Part shown: in pieces, positions 4,622-6,417 of the stretch
How positions within the stretch are numbered: position 1 is the first letter of the stretch
Layout of the letters: the number at the start of each line of letters is the position of its first letter
From: an uncultured Eggerthella sp.
GTDB lineage: Bacteria; Actinomycetota; Coriobacteriia; Coriobacteriales; Eggerthellaceae
Length of the DNA: 6,417 bases
Direction of reading: 5' to 3'
NCBI GenBank assembly: GCA_900548955.1
Contig: URMQ01000096.1
Span: 1-6,417 of the forward strand
The notes under the pieces: generated by a model
What the model was told of the DNA's origin: nothing
The model's input: the letters and a program-made list of their open reading frames with translations, nothing else
Databases searched by the model: none
Program-made: the position numbers and the translations under genes

Positions 4622-6417
4622 CAGATTTATTGGATCAATATCAATTGAAACCCGAACATCAGATTCAGGTTTCCTATCACGAAAATACGCCCCGACGCAA
4701 TCTGCAATACTGCTGGTCGCGGGAGCTTTAATTACCAGATGATAGCGCCACGAACCTTTCAAGCGCTCAAGCACACAAGGCGTAGGAGGAAGCAATAACC
4801 ACGAAGCGCCGTATGATTCCCAAGCAACACCTTGCCAAGAAACGTCTTGCTTAGATATGGTTTGATTAGGAACTGTTTGCGCCAAACCTGCCTGCGAAGG
4901 AATAAGAGTTGAAAGGTCTGCATACAATTCATGAGCAACTTGTTTTACGCGATTTTCATCCTTACCCCAAACCAAAACATTGGCCAAACGAACAAACGGT
5001 GGATACCCTAAGCCCTTGCGCAGCTCAAGTTCCTTATCCAAAAAAAGCTTACGATCGTAACGCGCCGCCGCTTTAATAGCAGGATCAGAGGCACTGTAGG
5101 TTTGCACAATTACACGCCCTGGCTTATCTGCTCTTCCTGCTCGTCCGGCAACTTGCTCTATCAAATCAAACGTACGCTCGGCGCTGCGAAAATCGGGAAG
5201 CTTTAACATGGTATCTGCATTGATTACCCCCACAAGCGTTACTTCATCAAAATCAAGACCCTTTGCAATCATTTGAGTACCCAGAAGAACAGCAGCCTCA
5301 GCTGAGGCAAAGTGTTCAAGCAAGCGCTGGTGATCGCCCTTTCGTGCTGTAGTGTCGGCATCCATACGAATAATTTCGCATTCGAAGTCTGCTAAAAGTG
5401 TTCGTAGTTCACTTTCTACTCGTTGCGTGCCAGCTCCAAACCGTTTCAAATAAGGACTTCCGCATTTAGGGCACGTGGCAGGAACGCGTTGTTCAAATCC
5501 GCAATGATGGCATACTAGCTTCGCTTCGCGTTCGTGGTAGGTAAGAGATGTGGAACACGACACACAACTTGGAACAAAACCGCAATCACGACAAAGTAAA
5601 AACTGAGCAAACCCGCGCTGATTGAGCATTAAAACTGCTTTTTCTTTTCTTTGGAGTACTTCAAATAAAGCAGCCTGAAGGGCACGCGAAAACATAGAGC
5701 GGTTTCCCCCACCAAATTCATGCGCCATATCAACCACTTGAATTTCAGGAAGCGGTTTTCCGTTTGCGCGCTTAGGCATTTCTACCCTATGCCACGCAGA
5801 ATCGCTCTTACAACGAGCAAGAGCTTCAAGAGAAGGTGTTGCCGACCCAAGCACCATTACCGCACCGTGGGCACGCGCCAACCACTCCGCCACATCACGC
5901 GTAACATAACGAGGAGCCTGGTCCTGTTTATAGCTTGATTCGTGCTCTTCATCGATGATGATAATGCCCACGCTATCCATAGGGGCAAACAAGGCACTGC
6001 GCGCACCAACCACCACTCTTGCAACACCTGAACGAATTGCATCCCACTGATCATAGCGCTCACCTTGCGACATGCGTGAATGGAGCACCGCCACCAAATC
6101 GCCGAATCGACCGCGAAAGCGAGCCACAGTTTGTGGCGTGAGCGATATTTCAGGAACGAGAACAATAGCTCCCTTACCTTGCATAAGCGCTTGTTCTATA
6201 GCACACAGATACACTTCGGTTTTGCCTGATCCTGTTACGCCATCAACTAGCACTACCTCGCCCTTTTGGGTTTGAGCGGCTTTTTCGATAACTGAAAGTG
6301 CGTTTTGCTGGTCTTTTGTAAGAGAAGGTCTTTTGCCTACACGGGCGGAAAAAACCTCACTACAGTCCAGGGGAGCTCGCAGGCGTCTTCGCTGTTCAAT
6401 ACGGATAACACCTTTTT
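4616..6417 (-). CDS. priA: Primosomal protein N' PriA, replication restart helicase (N terminus outside window)
   Basis: A superfamily 2 3'-to-5' DNA helicase that recognises abandoned replication forks and starts reloading of the replicative helicase. The frame is open to the window edge, giving 599 residues. E. coli PriA has 732, so the N-terminal DNA-binding part is missing. Numbered from the GTG codon at 6253, which is internal: Walker A GVTGSGKTEVYL (5-16), Walker B DEEHE (101-105) followed by the aromatic-rich loop SSYKQDQAPRY, GSATPS (136-141), eight zinc-binding cysteines (221, 224, 230, 233, 248, 251, 261, 264), GTQMIAKGLDF (325-335), QVAGRAGR (367-374), GLGYPPF (414-420) and the C-terminal PPTPCVLERLKGSWRYHL region, ending SIDIDPINLL. 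All helicase motifs look intact. A Gln/Ser-rich stretch at about 451-482 appears inserted before the C-terminal domain. Upstream of 6253 the frame continues in recognisable PriA sequence (RPSLTKDQQNAL), so 6253 is not the start. Confidence 0.97.
   Translation of the reverse strand, partial: KGVIRIEQRRRLRAPLDCSEVFSARVGKRPSLTKDQQNALSVIEKAAQTQKGEVVLVDGVTGSGKTEVYLCAIEQALMQGKGAIVLVPEISLTPQTVARFRGRFGDLVAVLHSRMSQGERYDQWDAIRSGVARVVVGARSALFAPMDSVGIIIIDEEHESSYKQDQAPRYVTRDVAEWLARAHGAVMVLGSATPSLEALARCKSDSAWHRVEMPKRANGKPLPEIQVVDMAHEFGGGNRSMFSRALQAALFEVLQRKEKAVLMLNQRGFAQFLLCRDCGFVPSCVSCSTSLTYHEREAKLVCHHCGFEQRVPATCPKCGSPYLKRFGAGTQRVESELRTLLADFECEIIRMDADTTARKGDHQRLLEHFASAEAAVLLGTQMIAKGLDFDEVTLVGVINADTMLKLPDFRSAERTFDLIEQVAGRAGRADKPGRVIVQTYSASDPAIKAAARYDRKLFLDKELELRKGLGYPPFVRLANVLVWGKDENRVKQVAHELYADLSTLIPSQAGLAQTVPNQTISKQDVSWQGVAWESYGASWLLLPPTPCVLERLKGSWRYHLVIKAPATSSIADCVGAYFRDRKPESDVRVSIDIDPINLL

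Noticed and set aside
6251..6253. GTG as the start of priA
   Set aside because: The frame continues upstream to the window edge with recognisable PriA sequence, and no ribosome binding site precedes the GTG.

Overview
The window is a compact bacterial chromosomal segment in which every gene I can support lies on the minus strand. Read in the direction of transcription (high to low coordinates) the order is: the C-terminal ~599 residues of the replication-restart helicase PriA; the complete primary sigma factor RpoD; a 198-nt gap rich in secondary structure; the complete fused 23S rRNA methyltransferase RlmKL; and the first 190 residues of an ArsB/NhaD/SLC13-type membrane permease that runs off the start of the window. 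All the plus-strand open frames are shadows of these genes.

The organism is most likely an actinomycetote of the class Coriobacteriia with moderate GC. The sigma factor has the long Lys/Ala-rich and then acidic N-terminal tail seen in actinobacterial HrdB/SigA proteins, attached to a very conserved core. The base composition (judged by eye, below 50% GC) and the intact ATPase motifs of PriA do not fit classical high-GC actinobacteria, where PriA has often lost these motifs. This placement is inference from protein character, not from a search.

The genes serve core processes: restart of stalled replication forks (priA), housekeeping transcription (rpoD), and modification of the peptidyl-transferase region of 23S rRNA (rlmKL). 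rpoD has its own promoter (a perfect TATAAT at 4593-4598) overlapping the end of priA, and its likely translation start is a GTG with a good ribosome binding site, 27 nt inside the longest open frame. rpoD is followed at once by a perfect 10-bp hairpin terminator. A second, much larger imperfect hairpin (2982-3074) with a T-rich tail follows it. A promoter for rlmKL (TTGTTT, 17 nt, TATGGT) begins inside that tail, with a 15-bp palindrome in its spacer. rlmKL and the permease are 34 nt apart with no terminator between them, so they are probably co-transcribed.

I see no mobile element, CRISPR array, tRNA or rRNA. The most interesting non-coding object is the rpoD-rlmKL gap. It could simply be a double terminator plus a promoter, or it could encode a small structured RNA. 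The window otherwise looks like ordinary housekeeping sequence, and I found no evidence of an undescribed multi-gene system.
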